Positions 24,589-33,993 of a stretch of 41,342 nt of DNA are shown one piece after another. The notes below the pieces were generated by a model. The model saw nothing but the letters and a program-made list of their open reading frames with translations, had not been told where the DNA came from and searched no databases. The number at the start of each line of letters is the position of its first letter. Positions within the stretch are counted from its first letter, which is position 1. This DNA is from Acidimicrobiaceae bacterium (lineage in GTDB: Bacteria > Actinomycetota > Acidimicrobiia > Acidimicrobiales > RAAP-2): NCBI GenBank assembly GCA_027355725.1, contig DAIEHI010000144.1, positions 1-41,342 on the forward strand. Direction: 5' to 3'. Position numbers and translations under genes: made by a program.

Positions 24589-24782
24589 GCTACGGACTTG
24601 CACCTCGCCCCTCGTTGGGTCCCGACGAGACGGCTGCGGTGATCGCAGTCGCCCAAGAACTACTTCGCGCTCGCGCCCAAGCCCACGAGGTGCTCGTCGA
24701 CGAGACGCCGGCGTGGCGCTTCTCGGGTCGCTGGTTTCACGGGGGGCCACTGTCGATGCGACGACCCCGCGGGATCAACTGA
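24585..24782 (+). CDS. Acyl-CoA carboxylase epsilon subunit
   Basis: This 65-residue protein starts with GTG inside the stop codon of the beta-subunit gene (GTGA). Its position, size, the helix DETAAVIAVAQELLRARA and the Trp/Arg-rich ending WRFSGRWFHGG match the actinobacterial ACC epsilon family (AccE/PccE), small proteins that stabilise alpha-beta carboxylase complexes. Its last 8 bp overlap the end of the convergent ecm gene. Confidence 0.75.
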   Translation: MSYGLAPRPSLGPDETAAVIAVAQELLRARAQAHEVLVDETPAWRFSGRWFHGGPLSMRRPRGIN

Positions 24783-26742
24783 CCGTTTCGACCATACCGA
24801 TCAGATCGCTCATGATCGCCGCCAGCGAGAAGTCCTTGGGCGTGTACACCGCGGCCACCCCGTGCTCGCGCAGGAACTGCGCGTCCTCGGCGGGGACGAT
24901 GCCGCCGACGACGACCTTGGCCTCGACTCCGGCGCCACGCAGTCCTTCAACCACCCGCGGCACGAGGGCCAGGTGCGATCCGGACAGAATCGATATGCCA
25001 ACGATGTCGACGTCCTCATCACGCGCGGCGGCGACTATCTCATCTGGTGAGAGACGAATACCCTGATAGACGACCTCGAATCCGGCGTCTCGCGCGGCAA
25101 CAGCGATCTGCTCGGCACCATTGGAGTGTCCATCGAGCCCGGGCTTGGCGACCAGGAGTTTGGGCGGGGCTCCGCGACGTGCGAGCAGGGCCGCCGAGCG
25201 CTCGACGAGGGCCGCGAACTGATCGCCGCGCACGCCTAGGCCGCTGCGCACCCCGGTGGGTGCGCGATACTCGCCGAAGATCTCGCGCAACGCACCAGCC
25301 CATTCACCCGTGGTGCCGCCGGCTTTGGCGAGGGCGATCGTTGGGACCATGATGTTGTTGGTGGGGTCAGTACTCTTCGCGACCCGCTCGAGTTCGTTGA
25401 TCGCTGCTTGGACCGCCACTTCGTCGCGCTTCGCGCGCCACGCAACGACGTCGTTCACCATGTCGCGCTCGACCAGGGGGTCGACGGTCATGATCGCTTC
25501 GAGAGATGCGCCGCTCGTGAGTGGCGACTCGGTGGTCTCGACGAAACGATTGACCCCGACCACGACCTGTTCGCCCGACTCGATGCGGGCAATGCGCTCG
25601 GCTTGGCTCGCGACCAGGCGACTCTTCAGTTCCTCGATGGCGTTAAAGGCGCCCCCGAGCGCGAGGACGTCGTCGAGTTCGCTCTGGGCCCCGAGCGTCA
25701 GTTCGTGCACCTTCGCGTCCATGACCTGGGAGCCCGCGAAGATGTCGGGGTATTCGAGCAAATCGCTTTCGAAGGCGAGGACCTGCTGCATGCGAAGACT
25801 CCACTGCTGGTCCCACGGGCGTGGCAACCCGAGCGCCTCGTTCCACGCGGGCAATTGCAGAGCCCGCGCTCGAGCGTCGGCGGAGAGCGTCACCCCGAGC
25901 ATCTCGAGCACGATGCGCTGGACGTTGTTCTCGGGCTGTTGTTCGGTGAGACCGAGCGAGTTGACCTGCACGCCGTAGCGGAACCGGCGTAGCGACGGGT
26001 CATCCACGCCGTATCGGGTGCGACAGATCTCGTCCCACATCGCGGTGAAGGTGCGCATCTTGGCGATCTCTTCGATGAATCGGACCCCGGCGTTCACGAA
26101 GAACGAGATGCGTCCGACCACGTTGGGCATCTGGGCGGGTTCGATCTTGCCCGAGTCGCGCACCGCGTCGAGGATGTCAATGGCGGTCGCGAGTGCGTAG
26201 GCGATCTCCTGGACCGGCGTGGCGCCAGCCTCTTGGAGGTGGTAACTGCAGACGTTGATGGGGTTCCACTTAGGTACGTGATTGATGCCGTAGGCAATCA
26301 TGTCGACGATGAGTCGCTTGGAGGGTTCGGGCGCGAAGACGTAGGTCCCGCGACTCAGGTACTCCTTCACGACATCGTTCTGGGTCGTGCCGGAGAGTTC
26401 AGAGAACGCAACGCCCTGCTCGTCGGCGAGCGCCAGGTAGAGCCCCCACAACCAGGCGGCCGTGGCGTTGATGGTCATAGACGTGTTCATCTCGCGAAGC
26501 GGGATGCCCTCGAGGAGTTGGCGCATGTGGCCCAAGTGCGCAACGGGCACCCCGACCTTGCCGACCTCACCCGCGGCGTTCTCGTCGTCGGGGTCGTACC
26601 CGGTCTGGGTGGGCAGGTCGAAGGCGATCGAGAGCCCGGTCTGGCCTTTGGCGAGGTTGCTGCGGTACAACTCGTTCGAGGTAACGGCCGTCGAGTGACC
26701 CGAATAGGTTCGCATCACCCAGGGCTTGGAGCGATCAGCCAT
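24775..26742 (-). CDS. ecm: Ethylmalonyl-CoA mutase (B12-dependent)
   Basis: The 655-residue adenosylcobalamin mutase has an N-terminal substrate barrel (RTYSGHSTAVTSNELYR, FDLPTQTGYD, MNTSMTINATAAW, YGVQVNSLGLTEQQPENNV) and a C-terminal B12 domain with DGHSNG (cobalt-ligating His539) and GGIVPAED. The sequence matches the Ecm subfamily, which converts (2R)-ethylmalonyl-CoA to methylsuccinyl-CoA, rather than methylmalonyl-CoA mutase. The neighbouring ccr supports this. AAGGAG lies 6 nt before ATG 26742. The upstream 3-hydroxyacyl-CoA dehydrogenase gene is 18 bp away and probably in the same transcript. Confidence 0.93.
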   Translation of the reverse strand: MADRSKPWVMRTYSGHSTAVTSNELYRSNLAKGQTGLSIAFDLPTQTGYDPDDENAAGEVGKVGVPVAHLGHMRQLLEGIPLREMNTSMTINATAAWLWGLYLALADEQGVAFSELSGTTQNDVVKEYLSRGTYVFAPEPSKRLIVDMIAYGINHVPKWNPINVCSYHLQEAGATPVQEIAYALATAIDILDAVRDSGKIEPAQMPNVVGRISFFVNAGVRFIEEIAKMRTFTAMWDEICRTRYGVDDPSLRRFRYGVQVNSLGLTEQQPENNVQRIVLEMLGVTLSADARARALQLPAWNEALGLPRPWDQQWSLRMQQVLAFESDLLEYPDIFAGSQVMDAKVHELTLGAQSELDDVLALGGAFNAIEELKSRLVASQAERIARIESGEQVVVGVNRFVETTESPLTSGASLEAIMTVDPLVERDMVNDVVAWRAKRDEVAVQAAINELERVAKSTDPTNNIMVPTIALAKAGGTTGEWAGALREIFGEYRAPTGVRSGLGVRGDQFAALVERSAALLARRGAPPKLLVAKPGLDGHSNGAEQIAVAARDAGFEVVYQGIRLSPDEIVAAARDEDVDIVGISILSGSHLALVPRVVEGLRGAGVEAKVVVGGIVPAEDAQFLREHGVAAVYTPKDFSLAAIMSDLIGMVETVS

Positions 26743-26760
26743 GGTTCTCTCCTTATCTAC

Positions 26761-27615
26761 CTATCGACGGTAGTCGTAGAAACCGGTACCTGACTTTCGC
26801 CCGAGTTGTCCAGCGCTCACCATTCGTCGAAGCAGGGGAACCGGTGCGAAATTGGGGTCTGCGAACTCCGCGTGCAGCGCGTCAAGGATGGCGAGTGATG
26901 TGTCAAGACCCACGAGGTCGAGCAGTGCGAAGGGCCCCATCGGGAATCCGCAGCCGCCCTTCATCGCGATGTCGATGCCCTCTTTGGTAGCGACTCCTTG
27001 TTCGAGCAGTCGAATGGCGTTGTTGAGATAGGGGAACAGCAGCGCGTTCACGACGAAGCCGGCCTGGTCCTTCACGAGCACCGGGTCCTTCTCGCAGGCG
27101 AGCGCGAACTCGCTGACGGCATTGATGGTCTCATCGCTGGCGCACAGTGGTCGTACGATCTCGACCAGTGACATCGCGGGCGCGGGATTGAAGAAGTGCA
27201 CGCCGCACACGCGCTCGGGACGCGAGGTCTCCATCGCGAGTTCGATCACCGAGAGCGTCGAGGTGTTGGTGGCGAGGATGGCGCTGTGCTGGACTGCACG
27301 GTCGAGTTCGTTGAAGAGTGCCTTCTTCACGGCTAGGTCCTCGACCACTGATTCAATGATCAGGTCGCAGTCGTGCAGGTCCGAGAGACTGGTCGTGGCC
27401 GACACCCGAGCGCGCAGCGCTTCGGCCTCTTCGGGTGTGCGCTTGTTCTTCTCTACTTGCTTCGCGAGCGACTTCTCGAGCCCGGCCAGCATGGCGTCGG
27501 CGGTCGCCTGGGAGCGACTTCGCACGACAACGAGGGCACCAGCACCGGCCGCCACCTCGGCGATGCCACTACCCATGATGCCCGAACCGAGAACGCCTAC
27601 TTTTTGAAAGGTCAT
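26761..27615 (-). CDS. 3-hydroxybutyryl-CoA dehydrogenase
   Basis: The 284-residue single-domain 3-hydroxyacyl-CoA dehydrogenase has the NAD fold GSGIMGSGIAEVAAGAG (10-26), NTSTLSV, the catalytic HFFNPAPAMSLVEIV region (His/Glu pair) and the C-terminal RKSGTGFYDY. The size and motifs match Hbd/FadB2/PaaH-type enzymes that reduce acetoacetyl-CoA or oxidise 3-hydroxybutyryl-CoA. As the first gene before ecm it most likely serves the ethylmalonyl-CoA pathway between thiolase and crotonase. TAATGT lies 6 nt before ATG 27615, so the mRNA may be leaderless. Confidence 0.9.
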   Translation of the reverse strand: MTFQKVGVLGSGIMGSGIAEVAAGAGALVVVRSRSQATADAMLAGLEKSLAKQVEKNKRTPEEAEALRARVSATTSLSDLHDCDLIIESVVEDLAVKKALFNELDRAVQHSAILATNTSTLSVIELAMETSRPERVCGVHFFNPAPAMSLVEIVRPLCASDETINAVSEFALACEKDPVLVKDQAGFVVNALLFPYLNNAIRLLEQGVATKEGIDIAMKGGCGFPMGPFALLDLVGLDTSLAILDALHAEFADPNFAPVPLLRRMVSAGQLGRKSGTGFYDYRR

Positions 27616-27621
27616 CCCGGA

Positions 27622-27627
27622 ACATTA
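27622..27627 (-). promoter_or_regulatory. -10 box for leaderless 3-hydroxyacyl-CoA dehydrogenase/ecm transcript
   Basis: TAATGT on the minus strand lies 6 nt before ATG 27615; no Shine-Dalgarno is present. Confidence 0.5.
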
Positions 27628-27668
27628 CTGGGCGGTAAAGCTCACACCCAAGTGCGATACTTCACGAC

Positions 27669-28304
27669 ATGATTTCTACCTTTTACGCCGTGGGTTCTCT
27701 TGACGCGTTGCGGGTGGTCCTTGGCGAGAGGTGCGCTGCTCATAGCGGCCAATTGGACGTCGTGATTGTGCCGAGCGCGGCGGCGTTCACCGGCGCCCCC
27801 GAGGCGTGTGTGGCGATTGCTGAGCTCTGTAACGAGTTCGACGTGCGCGTCGAAGCCCTGATGGTCACCGACCGTACGTCGACTAACGAGCCTTACTTCG
27901 AGCAGCGCATTCGTGCGGCCGATCTCGTCATCCTCGCCAACGGATCCGCACTGCACGCACGACTCACGTGGCGTAATTCGCTCGTTGGTGACGCACTGAA
28001 AGATGCGAAGGTCGTCGCCGCGATTGGTTCGGTGGCGTCAGTAGTGGCTGAGGTGATGATCGACCCTCGCGGTGGTGCGCCCACGACCGGGTTGGGACTC
28101 TTTGACGGTGTGGCGTTCTGTGAACCAGCGAGCGACGAGCAACTGGCACGAACGAGGGCGCTCATTGAACCCACTATGGCGCTCGTGGTCCTCGGCGCGC
28201 TCGCGGTGGTGGTCCACGATGAGACGTGGCGGGTGGTGGTTGACGATGTCGTGGTCACCCGGGGTCAGACCCCAAGCTCATTAAGCCTCGGTGATCGTCA
28301 CTGA
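27669..28304 (+). CDS. Peptidase S51/cyanophycinase-like protein
   Basis: A 211-residue protein whose order of elements resembles the S51 (cyanophycinase/dipeptidase E) fold: LDVVIVPSAAAF, the FDVRVEALMVTD strand, ADLVILANGSALHARLTWRNSLVGDAL and then the elbow AAIGSVASVVAE. In active S51 enzymes the elbow reads GxSAGA. Here Ser121 is kept but the following residues are Val-Ala-Ser, so activity is doubtful. The substrate is unknown. GATACT lies 7 nt before the ATG. The 3' end overlaps the convergent cyclophilin gene by 24 bp. Confidence 0.6.
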   Translation: MISTFYAVGSLDALRVVLGERCAAHSGQLDVVIVPSAAAFTGAPEACVAIAELCNEFDVRVEALMVTDRTSTNEPYFEQRIRAADLVILANGSALHARLTWRNSLVGDALKDAKVVAAIGSVASVVAEVMIDPRGGAPTTGLGLFDGVAFCEPASDEQLARTRALIEPTMALVVLGALAVVVHDETWRVVVDDVVVTRGQTPSSLSLGDRH

Positions 28305-28832
28305 CTCTATGACGACGTCCTCACGCGGCTTGCCCGAGGGGCTGCCGATGCCGTCGATGGCCGCGACGACGTCGAGTCCCTTGACGACCTTGCCGAAGAG
28401 CGCGTAGAGCGGTGGCAGTCGCACGCCGTCAGGCCCCGAGATGACAAAGAACTGGGAGCCGTTTGTGTTGGGCCCGGCGTTCGCCATTGCCAAGGAGCCG
28501 AGTTCGTAGCGACCGGCCTTGGGTAGCTCGTCGTTGAATCGGTAGCCGGGACCACCCGCGCCGGTGCCGTGCGGGTCACCGCCCTGTAGCACGAAGCCCG
28601 GGATGACGCGGTGAAAGACAATGCCGTCGAAGTAGTGCCAGCGCGCGAGAAAGACGAAGTTGTTGACCGTCACGGGAGCACCCAGCGCGTCGAGCACGAT
28701 CTCCAGCGTGCCCTTGGAGGTCACCATGGTCGCGGTGTAGGTCTTGGCGGTGTCGATGATCATGGGCGGTGCCGCGTCGAAATGCTGACGCTGCTCGCTC
28801 GTACCGTCGGGGTTTGGAATCAAGTCGCTCAT
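28281..28832 (-). CDS. Cyclophilin-type peptidyl-prolyl cis-trans isomerase
   Basis: The 183-residue cyclophilin has the active-site segments FHRVIPGFVLQGGDP, GSLAMANAGPNTNGSQFFV and LYALFGKVVKGLDVV. The N-terminal 25 residues have no signal peptide, so it should be cytoplasmic. It catalyses proline isomerisation during folding. An FKBP-type isomerase gene lies upstream on the same strand, 81 bp away. AGAGG close before the ATG may be the ribosome binding site. Confidence 0.92.
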   Translation of the reverse strand: MSDLIPNPDGTSEQRQHFDAAPPMIIDTAKTYTATMVTSKGTLEIVLDALGAPVTVNNFVFLARWHYFDGIVFHRVIPGFVLQGGDPHGTGAGGPGYRFNDELPKAGRYELGSLAMANAGPNTNGSQFFVISGPDGVRLPPLYALFGKVVKGLDVVAAIDGIGSPSGKPREDVVIESVTITEA

Positions 28833-28913
28833 GACCTCTACCTTGCTCTAGTCGTGCCGGTCAATCCTACGGCACCGCTCACAGTTTGAATGCTGAGGCC
28901 AGAGAACGAGCGG

Positions 28914-29555
28914 CTAGGGCGTGACCTTCAACAAGTCAACGACGAACACCAAGGTGTCATTCTTCGCAATACCCGCACCGGGCGAGTTGGCGCCGTACCC
29001 GAGAGACGGTGGGATGATCAGTTCACGTCGGCCCCCGACGCGCATGCCGACCATTCCCTGGTCCCAGCCGGTAATGACCTGTCCGGCACCGAGTTTGAAA
29101 CTGAAGGGTTGCGCCGTCCACGAAGACTGGATGACCTTGTGGGTTGAGTATGTGGCGAGCACGTACTGGACCTCAAGGGTGTCTCCCGACTTCGCCACAG
29201 CACCGCTGCCGTTGATCAGGTCGCTGACCTCGAGTGAGGTCGGTGGTGGGGTCGTGGGTACGACGACGGTCGGTGCGGTGCCGAATTTTCCGGCGGGCGA
29301 GGGGTTCGCTATTGGCTTGATGGTGGCGGGCGGCGTCGAGGCGCTCGTGGTCGTAGTGGCGCTCGCCGCTGTGGTCGTGGTCGTCGGCGTTGACTTGCCT
29401 GAGAACAAGAGTGCTCCCGTGCCGATCACCACGACGGCGACTGCGCCAATGATCACCGCTCGACGGGTGTTGTTGCGGCGCTTCGCCTGGCGCTGCATCT
29501 GCTCGAGCTTCTCTCGACGAGCGGCTTTTTGACGTTCACGTTTGGTAGTTGCCAT
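28914..29555 (-). CDS. Membrane-anchored FKBP-type peptidyl-prolyl isomerase
   Basis: The 213-residue protein has a very basic N-terminal 31 residues, one membrane helix (about 32-52), a Thr/Pro-rich linker (about 55-105) and a C-terminal FKBP domain with GAGQVITGWDQGMVGMRVGG, RRELIIPPSLGYG and FVVDLLKV. The topology suggests folding activity on the outer face of the membrane. TAATCT lies 6 nt before ATG 29555, giving a leaderless mRNA. It is divergent from lysC with 59 bp between the start codons, so the two promoters share a small region. Confidence 0.9.
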   Translation of the reverse strand: MATTKRERQKAARREKLEQMQRQAKRRNNTRRAVIIGAVAVVVIGTGALLFSGKSTPTTTTTAASATTTTSASTPPATIKPIANPSPAGKFGTAPTVVVPTTPPPTSLEVSDLINGSGAVAKSGDTLEVQYVLATYSTHKVIQSSWTAQPFSFKLGAGQVITGWDQGMVGMRVGGRRELIIPPSLGYGANSPGAGIAKNDTLVFVVDLLKVTP

Positions 29556-29561
29556 GGTGCG

Positions 29562-29567
29562 AGATTA
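29562..29567 (-). promoter_or_regulatory. -10 box for leaderless FKBP gene
   Basis: TAATCT on the minus strand lies 6 nt before ATG 29555. Confidence 0.5.
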
Positions 29568-29600
29568 GTAGGCCCGGACAAGCACTCCGTTGGCCTCAAC

Positions 29601-29606
29601 TAATCT
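29601..29606 (+). promoter_or_regulatory. -10 box for leaderless lysC
   Basis: TAATCT lies 8 nt before ATG 29615, with no Shine-Dalgarno between. Confidence 0.5.
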
Positions 29607-29614
29607 TCTTATCC

Positions 29615-30832
29615 ATGGCGCTCATTGTCCAAAAATTCGGAGGCACTTCCGTAGGCGACGCCGAGCGAATCGGAGCGGTGGCCGATCACGTTGCGCGCAC
29701 TCGTGAGGCGGGTAACGAAGTGGTCGTCGTGGTGTCAGCGATGGGCAAATTCACTGATGACCTGATTCGACTGGCTGACGACGTTTCACCCACCCGGCCA
29801 CCACGCGAGCTCGACATGCTGCTCACCGCGGGTGAGCGAATCTCCATGGCGCTCGTGAGCATGGCGCTCGGCGCACGCGGTGTGGAGTCGGCGTCGTTCA
29901 CGGGCTCCCAAGCGGGCATCATCACCGACACCGACCACACACGGGCCAAGATCCTCGAGATGCGACCGGACCGTATTCGAGAGGCTCTCGACGACGGTCT
30001 CGTGCCGGTCATCGCGGGTTTCCAAGGTGTCTCCACCGAAAAGGACATCACGACCCTCGGCCGAGGGGGCTCGGATGTGACCGCCGTGGCACTCGCTGCC
30101 GCACTGCACGCCGATGTCTGTGAGATCTATACCGACGTCACGGGCGTCTTCTCGGCGGACCCTCGCGTGGTCTCCAAGGCGCGTCGCCTGGCCAAGGTGT
30201 CCTTTGACGAGATGATGGAGATGGCCGCGACCGGAGGGCGAGTGTTGATGCTGCGCTCCGTTGAGTTCGCTCGCCGACACGGCGTGCCGTTGCACGTTCG
30301 ATCGAGTTTCACCTGGGAACCAGGCACCTGGATTGTGGAGGAGGACCCCACTATGGAAGAAGCCGTCGTTACGGCCATCACTGACGACAAGTCCGAGGCC
30401 AAGGTCACGGTCGGCGGTGTGCCGGACAAGCCCGGTGTTGCGGCGAAGCTCTTTCGTGAGCTCGCTGACCAGGGGATCAATGTCGACATGATTGTCCAGA
30501 ACACGGGAGCCAACGGACTGACCGACATCTCGTTCACGGTCGCCAAGACCGATCTCGCCTCGGCCGGTGAGGCGTGCAATCACGTGAAGGACGTGATCGG
30601 CGCGCTCGAGGTGACGACCGACGACAACATCGGACGCGTCTCGATCATCGGTGCGGGCATGAAGTCGAATCCGGGCGTCACGGCCTTGATGTTCGAGACG
30701 CTCTCGGCCAACGGCATCAACATCGAGATGATTTCAACGAGCTCAATCCGCATCTCGTGTGTGCTTCGTGCCGAGAAGGTCGGTGACGCGGTGCGCGCAC
30801 TGCACACCGCTTTCGGTCTCGACGCCGCCTAG
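29615..30832 (+). CDS. lysC: Aspartate kinase
   Basis: The 405-residue aspartokinase phosphorylates aspartate, the first step toward lysine, threonine, methionine and diaminopimelate. Motifs are KFGGTSVGD at the N-terminus and TTLGRGGSDVTAVALAAAL in the kinase domain. The C-terminal ACT domains (from about 250) usually mediate lysine plus threonine feedback. ATG 29615 was chosen by homology (MALIVQKFGG) and the TAATCT box; the open frame upstream is not family-like. A second start with a strong ribosome binding site lies at 30353, in the arrangement that yields a separate beta subunit in other aspartokinases. asd follows 15 bp later. Confidence 0.95.
   Translation: MALIVQKFGGTSVGDAERIGAVADHVARTREAGNEVVVVVSAMGKFTDDLIRLADDVSPTRPPRELDMLLTAGERISMALVSMALGARGVESASFTGSQAGIITDTDHTRAKILEMRPDRIREALDDGLVPVIAGFQGVSTEKDITTLGRGGSDVTAVALAAALHADVCEIYTDVTGVFSADPRVVSKARRLAKVSFDEMMEMAATGGRVLMLRSVEFARRHGVPLHVRSSFTWEPGTWIVEEDPTMEEAVVTAITDDKSEAKVTVGGVPDKPGVAAKLFRELADQGINVDMIVQNTGANGLTDISFTVAKTDLASAGEACNHVKDVIGALEVTTDDNIGRVSIIGAGMKSNPGVTALMFETLSANGINIEMISTSSIRISCVLRAEKVGDAVRALHTAFGLDAA
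30353..30832 (+). CDS. Internal translation start giving the aspartokinase beta (regulatory) subunit
   Basis: ATG 30353 is in frame with lysC (Met247) and gives 159 residues, MEEAVVTAITDDKSEAK onward, covering the ACT domains. GGAGGAGG lies 8 nt upstream, one of the best ribosome binding sites in the window, whereas the main lysC start has none. In-frame beta subunits starting at the equivalent methionine are known from Bacillus and Corynebacterium aspartokinase. Confidence 0.65.
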   Translation: MEEAVVTAITDDKSEAKVTVGGVPDKPGVAAKLFRELADQGINVDMIVQNTGANGLTDISFTVAKTDLASAGEACNHVKDVIGALEVTTDDNIGRVSIIGAGMKSNPGVTALMFETLSANGINIEMISTSSIRISCVLRAEKVGDAVRALHTAFGLDAA

Positions 30833-30835
30833 CCA

Positions 30836-32538
<1,703 letters not shown>

Positions 32539-32544
32539 GAATAA

Positions 32545-32550
32545 AGGCTA
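32545..32550 (-). promoter_or_regulatory. -10 box for leaderless phoU
   Basis: TAGCCT on the minus strand lies 6 nt before ATG 32538. Confidence 0.5.
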
Positions 32551-32605
32551 CCGGTGTGACACGACTTCTCTATGGTTGTGGCGAGACGATCGAATCGGAG
32601 GGTCA

Positions 32606-33949
32606 ATGGGAATAGTTCTCGCTGCAGTCGTGGGCCTGATACTCGGGTTCGCCGTGGGGTGGATGCTCCTCTCAAAGAAGATCCAAGTGGCACGCGACGC
32701 GCTGGCGACGTCGGTCCAGGACCTCGCGAAGTCTGCCCAGGACCTGGCGGTGCGTGACTCGGAACTGCAGGCCGCCAAGGAGAATCTCGACCGAGAGCGC
32801 GCCGAGCGGGTTAAGGCGCTGGAGGGGTTGGAGGCGGCCTTTGAGAACACCTCGAACCGCGTACTCAGTCGCACGGTCGACGATTTCAACAAGTCTCAAG
32901 AGCAGGTGCTGAAAGAGCGCGACTCGAAACTGACCCATACCCTCAAGCCACTCGAGGACCTGCTCGATGAGTACAAGCGAAATCTCGCAGACTTCAACGA
33001 AAAGCACGTGGGTGCGTTGTCTGATGTGAAGAGCAAAGCTGCTGAACTCCTCGAGGCGCAACAGAAGTCCCAGACCGAGACTCGTCGGCTCAATCAACTA
33101 CTCGGGCGCGGAGACCAACGCGGCAAGTGGGGCGAGATCCAACTCGCCAACGTGATGGAGGCCTCTGGGCTACGTCGCAACATCGACTACGACCTGCAGG
33201 TGAGTGGTGTGAACGACTCGGGACGGTCCCTTCGTCCCGATTGCATCGTGAAGATGCCCAACGGCGCGAGCATCGCGGTAGATGCGAAGTTCCCCTTCGA
33301 CGACTTCGAGCGCGCACTGGCGAGCGAGGACGTTGACGAACGTCGACGCCATTACGACGAATTCGCGAAGAAGTTGCGTGGTCACGTGAAGACCCTGCGC
33401 GAGAAGTCCTACTGGGAGATCATCGCGCCCGCGCCCGAGTTCACGGTGTGTTTCGTGCCGAGTGACGCCGCGATCACCGCGGCGTTCGACGCCGACCCCT
33501 CGCTGCACGCCTTCGCCGCGAGCGAGCGTGTCCTCGTCGTTGGCCCGACCAACCTCTTGTCCTTGCTCTGGTCGGTGGCGTTCGTCGTTCGCCAGCACGA
33601 AGCGCAAGTCAACGCGAAAGAGATCCTCGACATGGCTGAGAAGATCGTCGACCGCATTCGTCTAGTGGCTGAGCCGATCACCAAACTGGGCCGCTCGCTC
33701 AATGAGACGGTGAACAATTACAACCAGATGGTGAAGTCCGTCGAGTCGCGCCTGATCGTGTCCGCGAGAGAGATTCGACGCCTCGGCGGTGCCCAGCGGG
33801 CCAAGGTGGTGCCGGATCTGACGGCCATCCATGAGGCGCCGGTGGCCCTCAACGAAGTCAAGTGGGGGATCGGACCCGGTTCGCCACTGCTCGAGGGTGT
33901 CTCAGAGATCATCGACCTCGAGGATCTCGACGAGAGCGAAGAAGAGTGA
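32606..33949 (+). CDS. rmuC: RmuC-family protein
   Basis: The 447-residue protein has an N-terminal membrane helix (about 2-22), a long coiled-coil (about 25-150) and the RmuC nuclease-like core with LLGRGDQRGKWGEIQLANVMEASGL, SLRPDCIVKMPNG and VDAKFPFDDF. E. coli RmuC limits DNA inversion at short inverted repeats; the biochemical role is still poorly defined. The acidic tail (DLEDLDESEEE) is notable. ATG 32606 was chosen because GGAGGG lies 3 nt upstream and the membrane helix begins there. Confidence 0.9.
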   Translation: MGIVLAAVVGLILGFAVGWMLLSKKIQVARDALATSVQDLAKSAQDLAVRDSELQAAKENLDRERAERVKALEGLEAAFENTSNRVLSRTVDDFNKSQEQVLKERDSKLTHTLKPLEDLLDEYKRNLADFNEKHVGALSDVKSKAAELLEAQQKSQTETRRLNQLLGRGDQRGKWGEIQLANVMEASGLRRNIDYDLQVSGVNDSGRSLRPDCIVKMPNGASIAVDAKFPFDDFERALASEDVDERRRHYDEFAKKLRGHVKTLREKSYWEIIAPAPEFTVCFVPSDAAITAAFDADPSLHAFAASERVLVVGPTNLLSLLWSVAFVVRQHEAQVNAKEILDMAEKIVDRIRLVAEPITKLGRSLNETVNNYNQMVKSVESRLIVSAREIRRLGGAQRAKVVPDLTAIHEAPVALNEVKWGIGPGSPLLEGVSEIIDLEDLDESEEE

Positions 33950-33993
33950 CACCTCTTGGGCGGATTTGTTGCGAGTGAGTAAGTTCTTACGTC

